The notes under the pieces: generated by a model | Seen by the model: only the letters and a program-made list of their open reading frames with translations | What the model was told of the DNA's origin: nothing | The model's database searches: none | Translations under genes and position numbers: made by a program | Virus record (IMG/VR): IMGVR_UViG_3300030107_004830 | Location: 1-27,443 of that record | Length of the DNA stretch: 27,443 bases | DNA from: a virus | Strand: one strand, 5' to 3' | Shown here: in pieces, positions 12,743 through 21,146 of the stretch | How positions within the stretch are numbered: position 1 is the first letter of the stretch | How the letters are laid out: each line of letters starts with the position of its first letter

Positions 12743-13055
12743 AGGATCTAGTAAAGCTGAAACTTTAATCCGTGTTCAGAGATTTTCACGGATCATTGCT
12801 AATGGTGGAAGAAGATCTGATTGCGTTCGGTATGCTTCAGAAAACTGGGGGGTATCAGAAAGAACCGCAGATAACTATCTGGAGCAAGCTAGAGCAGCTC
12901 TCAAGGCTGATTGGGATATTGAACGACCACAGATGATCGCTGATTTATTGGCTCAATGCAGCACCTTACAAATGGAAGCTAGAAGGGCTGGTCAATATCA
13001 CATTGCGCTCGGTGCAATTAATACAGCAGCAAAATTAGCTGATCTTTGCTCTTGA
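12732..13055 (+). CDS. terS: Putative terminase small subunit
   Basis: 107 residues; the ATG at 12732 overlaps the methyltransferase end by 11 nt. The N-terminal 60 residues hold a helix-turn-helix: RRSDCVRYASENWGVSERTADNYLEQAR, like the DNA-recognition part of small terminases. The C-terminal half is helical with Gln/Ala-rich repeats, suitable for the oligomerisation ring. Position directly before the large subunit is the usual one. The family is inferred from the HTH and location; a general HTH regulator is the alternative. Confidence 0.8.
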   Translation: MAAKGSSKAETLIRVQRFSRIIANGGRRSDCVRYASENWGVSERTADNYLEQARAALKADWDIERPQMIADLLAQCSTLQMEARRAGQYHIALGAINTAAKLADLCS

Positions 13056-14416
13056 CTATTCTCCAAGAATCAAAGACAGGTCATGTTTTACATCCTGAAG
13101 GATTTAAACTTTTTGCTGATTCACCTAAAATAAAAGAACAAGAATCTAAACTTATTCGAGAACGTATTTTTAACGGGTTATTAAATTACCAACAAAAAAT
13201 TTGTAAAGATCACGATCATAGGATTGTTGGATTTTGTGCAGGTTATGGAGCAGGAAAAACAAGAACTTTATGCGCATGGACTACTTTATGTGCTCTTGAT
13301 AACCCCAATACGGTTGGGGCTGTTTTCGCTCCTACTGGGGCTTTGGTTCGTGATGTTTTGCAGCGTTCCCTTGAAGATTTTTGGGAACACCATGAAATCA
13401 GTTATGAATACAGAGCCTCTCCGTTACCCGAATATAAATTAAATCTACCAGCAGGTGAAGTTATAGTTCTTTGTCGATCAATGGAATCTTGGGGTCGCAT
13501 CGTAGGAGTTAACCTTTCTTTTATAGGTTCAGATGAGTTAGACACAACAAAAACGGACGTTGCACAAAAGGCTGTTGAAAAATTTTTAGGAAGACTTAGA
13601 GCGGGTAACCGTAGACAATTAGGTTTATTTTCTACACCAGAGGGTTTTGGAACCTTCTATAATTTATTTGTTCGTGAAGGATATAAGGAAGATCGAGCAC
13701 TCTACAAAGCTCGAACTGCAGATAATCCTTATTTACCTGACGACTTCCTCCAAGCATTACTTGACAATTATCCAGCAGCTTTAGTTAAAGCCTATACAGA
13801 AGGAGAATTTTGTAATCTTCAAACGGGTGCTGTTTACGATCGTTTTGATCGAGAGAAACATGTCACAGAAGACATTCCAGATTATAAAAATGAGATTATT
13901 CGATTCGGTTGCGACTTCAACGTAGGTAATTGCAATGCTGCAATAGGAGTAATTCAAGGAGGACATTTATACATTTTTGATGAGGTAGGAGGTGCACATG
14001 ACACCGACTCGATGGCCGATCAAATCAGAGAAAGATTTCCCCACAACACAATCTATGCGTATCCAGATGCTTCAGGCGGAAACAGATCGACAAACGCTGC
14101 GAAAACCGACATCGAATTATTACAACAAAGAAGAATTACAAACTTATCTGGGGGAAGTAATCCATATATCCGAGACAGAGTAGCTGCTGTTCAGGCTTTA
14201 TTATGTAATGGCAAAGGGGAAGTGCGTCTTCATATTCATCCTCGATGCAAAAAAGTAATTGAGTCTTTAGAACTCCAAGCTTATGCTGAGGATGGTACTC
14301 CAGACAAAACTCAAAATTTAGATCATATGGCCGACAGCCTTGGCTACCTTATCTGGAGAGAGTTCAATCCATTACACATGAACTCAGGAAGAGGTACAGG
14401 CATTAGGCTTTATTGA
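13046..14416 (+). CDS. terL: Terminase large subunit
   Basis: 456 residues. ATPase: Walker A GYGAGKT (66-72), Walker B LSFIGSDELD (156-165, catalytic E163) and coupling motif LGLFSTPEGF (191-200). Nuclease: D289 in RFGCDFNVG, D340 in YAYPDASGG and D425-H-x-x-D429 near the end, an RNase H-like arrangement. Together these package and cut the concatemeric genome into proheads. The first codon is TTG, at 13046 or at 13052; the latter overlaps the small-subunit stop as TTGA, as seen at the RusA gene. I cannot decide headful versus cos packaging from the sequence. Confidence 0.95.
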   Translation: MLLTILQESKTGHVLHPEGFKLFADSPKIKEQESKLIRERIFNGLLNYQQKICKDHDHRIVGFCAGYGAGKTRTLCAWTTLCALDNPNTVGAVFAPTGALVRDVLQRSLEDFWEHHEISYEYRASPLPEYKLNLPAGEVIVLCRSMESWGRIVGVNLSFIGSDELDTTKTDVAQKAVEKFLGRLRAGNRRQLGLFSTPEGFGTFYNLFVREGYKEDRALYKARTADNPYLPDDFLQALLDNYPAALVKAYTEGEFCNLQTGAVYDRFDREKHVTEDIPDYKNEIIRFGCDFNVGNCNAAIGVIQGGHLYIFDEVGGAHDTDSMADQIRERFPHNTIYAYPDASGGNRSTNAAKTDIELLQQRRITNLSGGSNPYIRDRVAAVQALLCNGKGEVRLHIHPRCKKVIESLELQAYAEDGTPDKTQNLDHMADSLGYLIWREFNPLHMNSGRGTGIRLY

Positions 14417-14456
14417 TATAACTGATTAAACTGTTCTTATTGTCGAGGACTTTGCT

Positions 14457-15896
14457 GTGTATAGCGGATTCAATCATTACAACAGAGAGAAAACAGGTGA
14501 TTCAGCCGATGTAAATGATCCTTGTTCTGCGTGGTACAACATGGAACCACACTGGGGTCTAATTGAAGACCTTCTAAGTGGAACTTATGAAATGCGTCGC
14601 CGTCATCGTAGATATCTTCCTCAAGAGCCTAGAGAAATTGACGAATCATATGACAACAGATTATCTCGTTCAGTTTGTCCTCCTTTTTATCAACGATTAG
14701 AAAAAATGTTAGCAGGGATGCTAACAAGAAAGCCAGTCAGATTGAACGATGTAAATGACACTATTCGGGAACAGCTCTTTGATGTCGATTTACAAGGTAA
14801 TGACCTAAACGTCTGGACATACGAAACCGCTCGAACCATGATCCGCTATGGACATGTTGGTGTTCTCGTTGATGCTCCGAGTAATGCATTAGGTCGGCCT
14901 TATTGGGTCACATATAGTCCTAGAGAAATTCTTGGATGGCGAAGTGAGTTAATAGATGGTCAACAGAAATTTACTCAGTTAAGACTCTTAGAAAAAGTCT
15001 TTGAACCTGATGGATTATATGGGGAAAAACAAGTTGAGCAGGTGCGTCTATTGACTCCCGGAGCATTTGAAATTCATCGAAAAGATGAAGACGGTAATTA
15101 TTCAATCTTTGACGAAGGCAAAACATCTTTAACTGAAATTCCTTTCTCTGTTGCTTATGCAAACCGAGTAAATTGGATGGAATCTCGTCCTCCGATGGAA
15201 GACATTGCGGAATTAAATTTAAAGACTTATCAAATTCAGTCAGATTTGGATAATCAATTACATATAAGCGCAGTTCCTATGTTAGCTTTCTATGGATTCC
15301 CTCAAAGTGCTGAAGAAGTTAGTGCTGGACCCGGAGAAGCAATAGCTTTCCCTGCTGAAGGTCGTGCTGAATATATAGAACCAAGTGGTAAAAGTTATGA
15401 CGCACAATTTAAAAGACTTGAGCAAGTTGCTTCGCAGATTAATGAGCTGGGATTGGCAGCAGTCTTAGGTCAAAAGCTATCCGCAGAGACAGCAGAAGCA
15501 AAACGGATAGACCGCTCGCAAGGAGATTCAACAATGCAGGTAGTCGCACAGCAAATGCAAGACATGATTGATAATTCTCTTTTGTATCATGCGAAATTCT
15601 TAGGAACAAACGAATCTGGTAGTTCCTTTGTGAATCGTGACTTCTTATCCTCTCGTCTTGACCCTCAGGAAATCGGAAGTTTGCTTCAACTTTATACTGC
15701 TGGAACGATTTCTCAGGAGACAATGCTTAAGCAACTTGTCGAGGGTGAGGTTCTTGGAGATGATTTTGACGTTGAGGAAGAACTTGAAGCAACTGAACAA
15801 GCTGGCCTAATAGAAATGGAACAACCAGAAGAGGAAGCAGAAGACGATGAACCAGAGGAATCAGCCGAACCAGAGGACGAAAACGAGGCTAGTTAA
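14457..15896 (+). CDS. Portal protein, DUF4055 family
   Basis: 479 residues, the usual length for DUF4055 portal proteins. Recognisable parts are RRHRRYLPQEPREIDESYDNRL near 50, YQRLEKMLAGMLTRKPV, YGHVGVLVDAP, WVTYSPREILGWR and, near 330, EPSGKSYDAQFKRLEQVASQI. The C-terminal 50 residues are extremely acidic (EEE/ED/EPE runs), as in other portals with a flexible internal tail. The start is GTG at 14457 behind GAGG. It forms the twelve-fold ring at the capsid vertex to which TerL docks and DNA enters. The 40-nt gap before it is one of the few in the operon. Confidence 0.93.
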   Translation: MYSGFNHYNREKTGDSADVNDPCSAWYNMEPHWGLIEDLLSGTYEMRRRHRRYLPQEPREIDESYDNRLSRSVCPPFYQRLEKMLAGMLTRKPVRLNDVNDTIREQLFDVDLQGNDLNVWTYETARTMIRYGHVGVLVDAPSNALGRPYWVTYSPREILGWRSELIDGQQKFTQLRLLEKVFEPDGLYGEKQVEQVRLLTPGAFEIHRKDEDGNYSIFDEGKTSLTEIPFSVAYANRVNWMESRPPMEDIAELNLKTYQIQSDLDNQLHISAVPMLAFYGFPQSAEEVSAGPGEAIAFPAEGRAEYIEPSGKSYDAQFKRLEQVASQINELGLAAVLGQKLSAETAEAKRIDRSQGDSTMQVVAQQMQDMIDNSLLYHAKFLGTNESGSSFVNRDFLSSRLDPQEIGSLLQLYTAGTISQETMLKQLVEGEVLGDDFDVEEELEATEQAGLIEMEQPEEEAEDDEPEESAEPEDENEAS

Positions 15897-15898
15897 AA

Positions 15899-18343
15899 AT
15901 GGCTGTTGGTGATATTCCTGAAAGTATTTATAGGAATACTCTTGATTTAAATCGTTTCAGTACAGGAACGGCGAGAAAGCTTGTCAGGGCATATGACCGG
16001 ATTATTAACGATGCGATAGATCAGTTGGCAAAAATTGAACGGATGCCAAGAGCAAAGCAGCCGAAATATAAAGCAGATCGGTTGCGTTCTCTTATTAAAC
16101 AACTTCAACAAAGCTTGAATAGTTGGTCACATAAAAGTGCCGCTTCAATGATTAAGGATCTGGACGGAATTGCGAGATTACAAGGTGAATTTGCGGAGCT
16201 TCAGCTAGCAAAAGCTTTGCCTATTGGAACTGAATCTGTAATTAATCCACTTAATATCACAAAAGGATATGCAGAGTCAGTTGTTAATAGCAATCCGATA
16301 GACCTAAATGCTTCTTTGTTAAGTGATGACTTAAAAGCCAAAGTTAAAGGCTTACCTGAAAAATTCTCTTTAACGTCAAAACAAGGATCTCTTGTTAATC
16401 TTCCGAATGGTCAAAGCTTGAGTCAGTCCTTTCGAGGATTAGCTGCAAAACAAGCAGAGCTTTTTGGGCGGACTGTTCGAGATGGGATGTTAACAGGCGA
16501 ACCTACTCCTCAAATAGCTCGAAGACTTAGAGATCAATTAATTTTTGAGGATGGAAAACCATATAAACCTAATCAGGTCACAAACTTAGTCAGAACAAGC
16601 GTCCAGCAGGTTAGTAATGACGCAGCTCAAGCTGTATATGCAAATAATCAGGACATCACAAAAGAATATCGTTGGGTTGCAACTCTTGATTCTCGGACTG
16701 CCCCTGAATGTCAAATATTAGACCAGCAAAAATTCAAATATGGGCAAGGTCCACAACCTCCACAGCATTTTGGTTGTCGCTGTCGGACTGTTGCTGTTAT
16801 TGATTATGGTGATGATTGGCAACCAAAAATTGGAAAACGGGCTTCTGAATTTGGGTCTGTTCCTCGAGGCACTTCGTATGGAAAGTTCTTGAAGGATCAA
16901 TCGGCGAGTTATAAAGCAAAAGTTTTAGGCAAGAACAAGGTCAAATATTTCAACGCTCTTACGAAGAAGTATGGTCCAGATCAAGCATTAAAGAAAATGG
17001 TTCGGACTGATGGACAATCAAAGACATTGAAGCAATTACAGAAGACTTATGGGAAACAACCAAATAAAACAATTAAAAAATCTGTTCCTAAAAAAACTAA
17101 ATTAGTTACAGATAAAGATAAAAAACTTGCAGCAGAGATTGCTGAATTAGAGAAACAAAATGCTGCTCTTTTGAAAAAGATTGGTGCTGATCCCAAATCT
17201 ATTTCTGCTTTGTCAAAACAAATAGCTAAAGATCAGACAAAAAATATCTCTCAGGCTGGAGTGAATATAAAGAAACTTTCAGAGGAAATCTCTCAAATCG
17301 GGAAAAAGCCAAAGCCAAAAATCAAAAAACCATCAGCAGCGTTAATTAAAAAAGAAGGTCAATATATGACTGCTGCTCAGAAAGCTGGAAAGCAGAAATA
17401 TGTTCCATTAACACCAGCTCAAAAGAAATTAATTGATGATTCTGTTGCGGAAAAATTAGGTATAGAGAAGAAATATGACTTATTAACTAAAAAAGTTGCA
17501 TCTATCAAAAATAGAGAAGAATATATTAAACAATCAAGAGAAAATGAAGCGAAGATAAGAAAATTAAAATCTGAATTTAAGAAAGCAACAGATAAGAAAA
17601 TTTTAAATAATGATTATGCTTATTTTGGAGAAGATTTTGTTGGTGATAAATGGGTCAAAGTTGACAATAAGAGAATTACAGATATGGGATACAAAGTTGA
17701 TAATAAAATGCTTGATGGAACCAAGAAAAAAGGTTGGTCGTCTAAATTTGAACAACTAGAAGAATACATTAGCAGTTGGAAAGGTGGCTCTGCTAGTACA
17801 CAAATGGCTCAATGTTGGCAATTAGAACAATCTGGAGCCAAACTTTCTACTTTTGCGCAATATAAAGCTAAGTCATTTAAGAAAATGAGTTCGGCGACTC
17901 GTAATAGCTTTCTTAATCAAGCTGATGGTTTAGAAGATTTTATAAAACGTTCGCCCGCTTATGATGGACAAATTCAAAGAGGGATGAAAATAAGAAAGGA
18001 TCGTTTTGATGAATTTCTTCAAGATTTAGCAACAGGAAAGCCAACAGCAACATTAGAAAGTTGGTCAAGCAAAACAGATATTGCAGACGAATTTGCAGGA
18101 ATTAAAAGGATAAAAGGAAAGATCGGACCTGATTCTGATTTCGATACTGAACGTATTCATACGATGTTGACTGTTAAAAAGAATAAATATGGATCTTCAA
18201 TAACTAATTTAGCTAGTGATTATCAACATGAAATGGAAGTATTAGTTCCTTCAAAATTACGATATAAAATATCAGATATTGAACAGATTCCTATTGGTGA
18301 TACTGGTGAAATGTTCTGGAATATAATTCTGGAACAAATTTAA
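15899..18343 (+). CDS. MuF head morphogenesis protein fused to ADP-ribosyltransferase-like domain
   Basis: 814 residues, about twice a normal MuF/SPP1 gp7 protein. Residues 1-185 are helical; 190-305 are the MuF core, ending with LDSRTAPECQILD and PPQHFGCRC (H290, C293, C295). Residues 330-600 are a Lys/Gln-rich linker. The C-terminal 600-814 has the R-S-E pattern of arginine-type ADP-ribosyltransferases: R694-G in QIQRGMKI, S-W-S-S at 721-724, and E778-x-E780 in YQHEMEVLVPSKLRYKI. The layout matches reported MuF polymorphic toxins and recalls T4 Alt, an ADP-ribosyltransferase carried in the head and injected with DNA. The family fit of the last domain is by eye; activity and target are unknown. 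Start two bases after the portal stop. Confidence 0.85.
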   Translation: MAVGDIPESIYRNTLDLNRFSTGTARKLVRAYDRIINDAIDQLAKIERMPRAKQPKYKADRLRSLIKQLQQSLNSWSHKSAASMIKDLDGIARLQGEFAELQLAKALPIGTESVINPLNITKGYAESVVNSNPIDLNASLLSDDLKAKVKGLPEKFSLTSKQGSLVNLPNGQSLSQSFRGLAAKQAELFGRTVRDGMLTGEPTPQIARRLRDQLIFEDGKPYKPNQVTNLVRTSVQQVSNDAAQAVYANNQDITKEYRWVATLDSRTAPECQILDQQKFKYGQGPQPPQHFGCRCRTVAVIDYGDDWQPKIGKRASEFGSVPRGTSYGKFLKDQSASYKAKVLGKNKVKYFNALTKKYGPDQALKKMVRTDGQSKTLKQLQKTYGKQPNKTIKKSVPKKTKLVTDKDKKLAAEIAELEKQNAALLKKIGADPKSISALSKQIAKDQTKNISQAGVNIKKLSEEISQIGKKPKPKIKKPSAALIKKEGQYMTAAQKAGKQKYVPLTPAQKKLIDDSVAEKLGIEKKYDLLTKKVASIKNREEYIKQSRENEAKIRKLKSEFKKATDKKILNNDYAYFGEDFVGDKWVKVDNKRITDMGYKVDNKMLDGTKKKGWSSKFEQLEEYISSWKGGSASTQMAQCWQLEQSGAKLSTFAQYKAKSFKKMSSATRNSFLNQADGLEDFIKRSPAYDGQIQRGMKIRKDRFDEFLQDLATGKPTATLESWSSKTDIADEFAGIKRIKGKIGPDSDFDTERIHTMLTVKKNKYGSSITNLASDYQHEMEVLVPSKLRYKISDIEQIPIGDTGEMFWNIILEQI

Positions 18344-18519
18344 ATTTTCTCACCGTTAATAGTTAAGTTAATTCCGAGTTTTCCGCATAAAGCTGCAGCA
18401 AATTCTGTATTGTCTCCATTCTTAGGAAGATCGCTTAGATCGATATCGGCTCCTTCACCAGCAAAGGCTGTTGGCTCTGAAAATCGCTCAGGATCGGATG
18501 GCTTAAATTTTTCAGGCAT
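18340..18519 (-). CDS. Small acidic protein next to MuF toxin-like domain
   Basis: 59 residues from the ATG at 18519 (the open frame reaches 18582). Its stop overlaps the MuF gene stop by four bases, tail to tail. It is acidic and rich in Pro, Phe and Gly at the start (MPEKFKPSDPERF), then SDLPKNGDNTEFAAALCGKLGI. It has its own palindrome and an ACAAACCAC leader. Position and charge allow the guess of an immunity protein or chaperone for the ADP-ribosyltransferase-like domain, but nothing else supports it. No family recognised. Confidence 0.6.
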   Translation of the reverse strand: MPEKFKPSDPERFSEPTAFAGEGADIDLSDLPKNGDNTEFAAALCGKLGINLTINGEKI

Positions 18520-18528
18520 TGACTTTTT

Positions 18529-18556
18529 GTGGTTTGTCTTTATCTTAATAAGAATA
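18529..18556 (-). promoter_or_regulatory. Palindrome with shortened leader, divergent position
   Basis: TTATCTTAATAAGAATA (18540-18556) matches the consensus at 14 of 17 positions. CAAACCAC (18536-18529) lies only 3 nt away from it and 9 nt before the ATG at 18519. The plus-strand gene at 18573 begins 16 nt to the other side, so the site may serve both directions. Confidence 0.58.
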
Positions 18557-18572
18557 ACCCCATTTGTAAAGC

Positions 18573-18836
18573 ATGAGGCCAAAACCTGAAACCATCTATC
18601 GGTACACCGATGGAAAGATGAAGTCAGAATTTGTTCAGACTGAAAAGGACGGAGAACCTATTGAAGCACGTTTTGTTGTTGCAGGGGAGGGCAAGGAATA
18701 CTGGGAGACAAGAACTGGGCTAAAATGGGAGGAGTCGCCTGTTTGTGATGCCTTACGGAAAGAAAAAAAAGGGAAAAAAGGGGGGGAAGAAAAAGTGATA
18801 ACAGGTAATGTTGACTTAAACACGCCTTCTTATTAA
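18573..18836 (+). CDS. Hypothetical protein, 87 aa
   Basis: First gene after the palindrome on the plus strand. The N-terminal 65 residues look like a small beta-rich domain (IYRYTDGKMKSEFVQTEKDG, then ARFVVAGEGKEYWETRTGLKW), followed by a Lys/Gly run (KKGKKGGEEK) from a purine-rich tract. The region lies between head genes, so it may be a virion or maturation accessory, but no family is recognised. The tract of A and G at 18764-18792 is prone to slippage. Confidence 0.65.
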   Translation: MRPKPETIYRYTDGKMKSEFVQTEKDGEPIEARFVVAGEGKEYWETRTGLKWEESPVCDALRKEKKGKKGGEEKVITGNVDLNTPSY

Positions 18837-18845
18837 TTAATTCCC

Positions 18846-18956
18846 ATGCCAAAATCATTTTTCCAAAAACTTGCTGAGTCAAAAGGCAAGACAACAAAAA
18901 AAGTCAAAGCAACTGCTCCTGACGTCAAAAAAAACTCTAAAAAACCTTCCAAGTAA
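18846..18956 (+). CDS. Lysine-rich peptide, 36 aa
   Basis: ATG at 18846, ten nt after the previous stop, ending 22 nt before the scaffold start. A third of the residues are Lys (KGKTTKKVKATAPDVKKNSK), so the peptide is strongly basic and probably disordered. It may neutralise DNA or bind the scaffold or capsid. Because it is short and A-rich it could also be a chance ORF; the clean fit between two genes on the same strand favours it. Confidence 0.5.
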   Translation: MPKSFFQKLAESKGKTTKKVKATAPDVKKNSKKPSK

Positions 18957-18977
18957 AAAACAAACCCTGTGGGTCTT

Positions 18978-19670
18978 ATGGCTGAAGAAACTAATGCTCC
19001 TGTGGAGCAAGAACCCTCTCCTGTGGAGAATAAAGCTCTTATTCAAGAACTTGAAGCGATGCGTAAGAAAAACGCTGAACTTTTAGACGAGTACAAAAAA
19101 GCAAAAGAGCAAGCAAAAGCACTTCCTCCGAATGTAAACATTCAGGAACTTATTGATTTTAAAAACAATGCCGAACAAGCTGAACTCGAGTCAAAAGGGA
19201 AGTACACCGAAGCTCGAACAAAGCTTGAAGATCAATACAGAGAAAAATCCGCTGAAGACAAAAAACGAATCGCCGAACTTGAATCAAAAGTCCGAGAACT
19301 TGAACTCATCTCTCCCGCAGTCTCGGCCTTGGCGGAAGTGGTACATGATCCAACTTTAGTTTTAAATAATTACATTCCAAAAGACAAGATCGAAGTTGAC
19401 AGCGGCGTTCCTGTCGTTGTTGATGGTTATGAACGGACTCCTATTGTTGATTGGACAAAAAAACAATTAAGCGAAAAAGCTAATTATTTATTGAAACAAA
19501 CTGCACCCCAAGGAGGTGGTGCTCCTGCTGGTAGAACGGGCGGATCTGAAGTTCCTGCGGGAATGAAAAATCCATTTGCCTCTGAAAGTTTCAATATTAC
19601 GGAGCAGATGCGGTTATATAGAACAGACAAAGCTTTATACGATAAGTTGCAATCGCAGGCAAAACGCTAA
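18978..19670 (+). CDS. Capsid scaffolding protein
   Basis: 230 residues from the ATG at 18978; a GTG three codons upstream is possible. Residues 20-115 form an almost unbroken charged coiled coil (ALIQELEAMRKKNAELLDEYKKAKEQ...). A short beta-rich insert with DPTLVLNNYIPKDKI follows, then a Gly/Ala-rich linker and the tail ESFNITEQMRLYRTDKALYDKL. That tail resembles the C-terminal helix of gp20-like scaffolds that contacts the capsid protein. Position just before the capsid gene agrees. No protease domain is visible, so the scaffold is probably not cleaved by its own activity. Confidence 0.85.
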   Translation: MAEETNAPVEQEPSPVENKALIQELEAMRKKNAELLDEYKKAKEQAKALPPNVNIQELIDFKNNAEQAELESKGKYTEARTKLEDQYREKSAEDKKRIAELESKVRELELISPAVSALAEVVHDPTLVLNNYIPKDKIEVDSGVPVVVDGYERTPIVDWTKKQLSEKANYLLKQTAPQGGGAPAGRTGGSEVPAGMKNPFASESFNITEQMRLYRTDKALYDKLQSQAKR

Positions 19671-19745
19671 TATATTGTCAAAGACGAAGCTGTGCTGAGT
19701 CGAAGGCCTGTGGCCACATCGTAAAAACTAACTAGGAAACTTTTT
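19671..19745 (+). promoter_or_regulatory. Gap with palindrome before capsid gene
   Basis: A 75-nt gap, large for this operon, holds the perfect 10-bp palindrome TGTGGCCACA (19709-19718) and an AGGA eight bases before the capsid ATG. The hairpin could stabilise or process a strong capsid mRNA, or be a promoter part; no -10/-35 pair is convincing. Confidence 0.35.
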
Positions 19746-20771
19746 ATGGCGACTTTAAGGTCGGACATAATCGTTCCTGAGGTCTTTACGCCTTACGTTA
19801 TTGAGCAAACAACTCAGCGTGATGCCTTTTTGCAGAGCGGTGTGGTTCAGCCTTTGGCGGAGCTTAATGCTACAGAAGGCGGAGATTTCGTGAACGTCCC
19901 TTACTGGAAAGCAAATCTTTCTGGTGATTTTGAAGTTCTATCTGATAGTGCTTCTTTGACTCCCGGCAAAATCCAAGCTGAAAAGCAGATCGGTGTGATT
20001 CTTCACAGAGGTCGTGCTTTTGAAGCCAGAGATTTAGCTGCTCTTGCTGCTGGTGCAGACCCAATGGCTGCCATCGGTGCAAAGATCGGAGCTTACATTG
20101 CAAACCAGAGACAGAAAGACTTAATTTCTACTCTCGCTGGTGTTTTTGGTTCTGTTAACTCAACAGATTCAAATGCTGCTTTGTTTGGACTAACAATTGA
20201 TGGAGGATCAAGCGATACTCCAACAGCCTTAGCCCCTAAGCATGTTGCAAAAGCAAAAGCACTTTTAGGAGATGCTGGAGACAAGTTAACTGCTGTTGCT
20301 ATGCACTCAAAGGTCTACTACGACCTTGTTGAGCGTAAGCTCGTTGATTACGTTTTAGCTGCTGACACAAATGCGAGTGCGACTGCTTCAGGCGGTTCTA
20401 TTGCTGGTGCTTATGCAGGTAATGGTGCTGTTCCTACATACTGCGGGTTACGTGTAATCGTTTCCGATGATGTAGCTACAACTGGATCAGGTGCAAGCAC
20501 AGAGTATTCCACTTACTTCTTCACTCAAGGGGCTGTTGCTTCTGGTGAGCAAGCTGGAATGCAAACTGAAACAGATAGAGACATCCTTGCTAAAAGTGAT
20601 GCAATGTCTATCGACCTTCATTATTGCTATCACCCTGTTGGCACAAAATGGGCGGTGACTACAACGAATCCGACCAGAGCGCAGCTCGAAACCGTAGGCA
20701 ACTGGTCGAAAGTCTACGAGACAAAGAACATTGGAATCGTTAGAGCAACTAACGTATCCAACACAGACTGA
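19746..20771 (+). CDS. Major capsid protein
   Basis: 341 residues, following the scaffold and preceding a decoration-like protein, the standard head order. The N-terminus SDIIVPEVFTPYVIEQTTQR and NVPYWKANLSGDFEVLSD match a group of siphovirus coat proteins with the HK97 fold. Further features are AAIGAKIGAYIANQRQKDL, the long spine helix region, and KAKALLGDAGDKLTAVAMHSKVYYDL, typical of these coats. There is no N-terminal delta domain, consistent with a separate scaffold. Good AGGA site; it is probably the most translated gene here. Confidence 0.93.
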   Translation: MATLRSDIIVPEVFTPYVIEQTTQRDAFLQSGVVQPLAELNATEGGDFVNVPYWKANLSGDFEVLSDSASLTPGKIQAEKQIGVILHRGRAFEARDLAALAAGADPMAAIGAKIGAYIANQRQKDLISTLAGVFGSVNSTDSNAALFGLTIDGGSSDTPTALAPKHVAKAKALLGDAGDKLTAVAMHSKVYYDLVERKLVDYVLAADTNASATASGGSIAGAYAGNGAVPTYCGLRVIVSDDVATTGSGASTEYSTYFFTQGAVASGEQAGMQTETDRDILAKSDAMSIDLHYCYHPVGTKWAVTTTNPTRAQLETVGNWSKVYETKNIGIVRATNVSNTD

Positions 20772-20783
20772 GGTAATTAACTA

Positions 20784-21146
20784 ATGTCTATCTTTGAAAC
20801 ATCGGCTGGCAAACTTGTCGGCCCGACCACAGGTGGAACGGTTACTCAAGCTACTTCCAAAGCAACTGGAGTAACACTTAACAAGGCTTCTGGCCAGATC
20901 ACAATGCACGCTGCTCAACTTGATGCAGGTGTTGAGGTCTCTTTTGCTGTGACAAACAGTGAAATCTCTTCAACAGACGTTGTGATTGTTAATCATGGTT
21001 CTGCTGGAACTGCTGGTTCTTATTTGGCTCAAGCAAATACTATTGCTGATGGTTCTTTTGCAATCACAGTAACTAATGTTTCTGCTGGCAACTTAAGCGA
21101 AGCGATTGTCCTTAACTTCGTTGCACTTAAGGGTGCTTCTAGTTAA
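20784..21146 (+). CDS. Head decoration-like protein
   Basis: 120 residues, beta-rich, Ser/Thr/Ala/Gly-rich and almost free of charged residues after residue 10. The stretch KATGVTLNKASGQITMHAAQ and the ending NLSEAIVLNFVALKGAS recur in small phage proteins found next to capsid genes, as I recall. Immunoglobulin-like or similar beta sandwiches on capsid surfaces have this composition. It starts 12 nt after the capsid stop. Decoration is inferred from position and composition. Confidence 0.7.
   Translation: MSIFETSAGKLVGPTTGGTVTQATSKATGVTLNKASGQITMHAAQLDAGVEVSFAVTNSEISSTDVVIVNHGSAGTAGSYLAQANTIADGSFAITVTNVSAGNLSEAIVLNFVALKGASS

Noticed and set aside
18635-18897. Two overlapping minus-strand ORFs rich in Ser, Pro and Phe
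   Set aside because: Antisense to 18573-18836; composition reflects the purine tract on the other strand.
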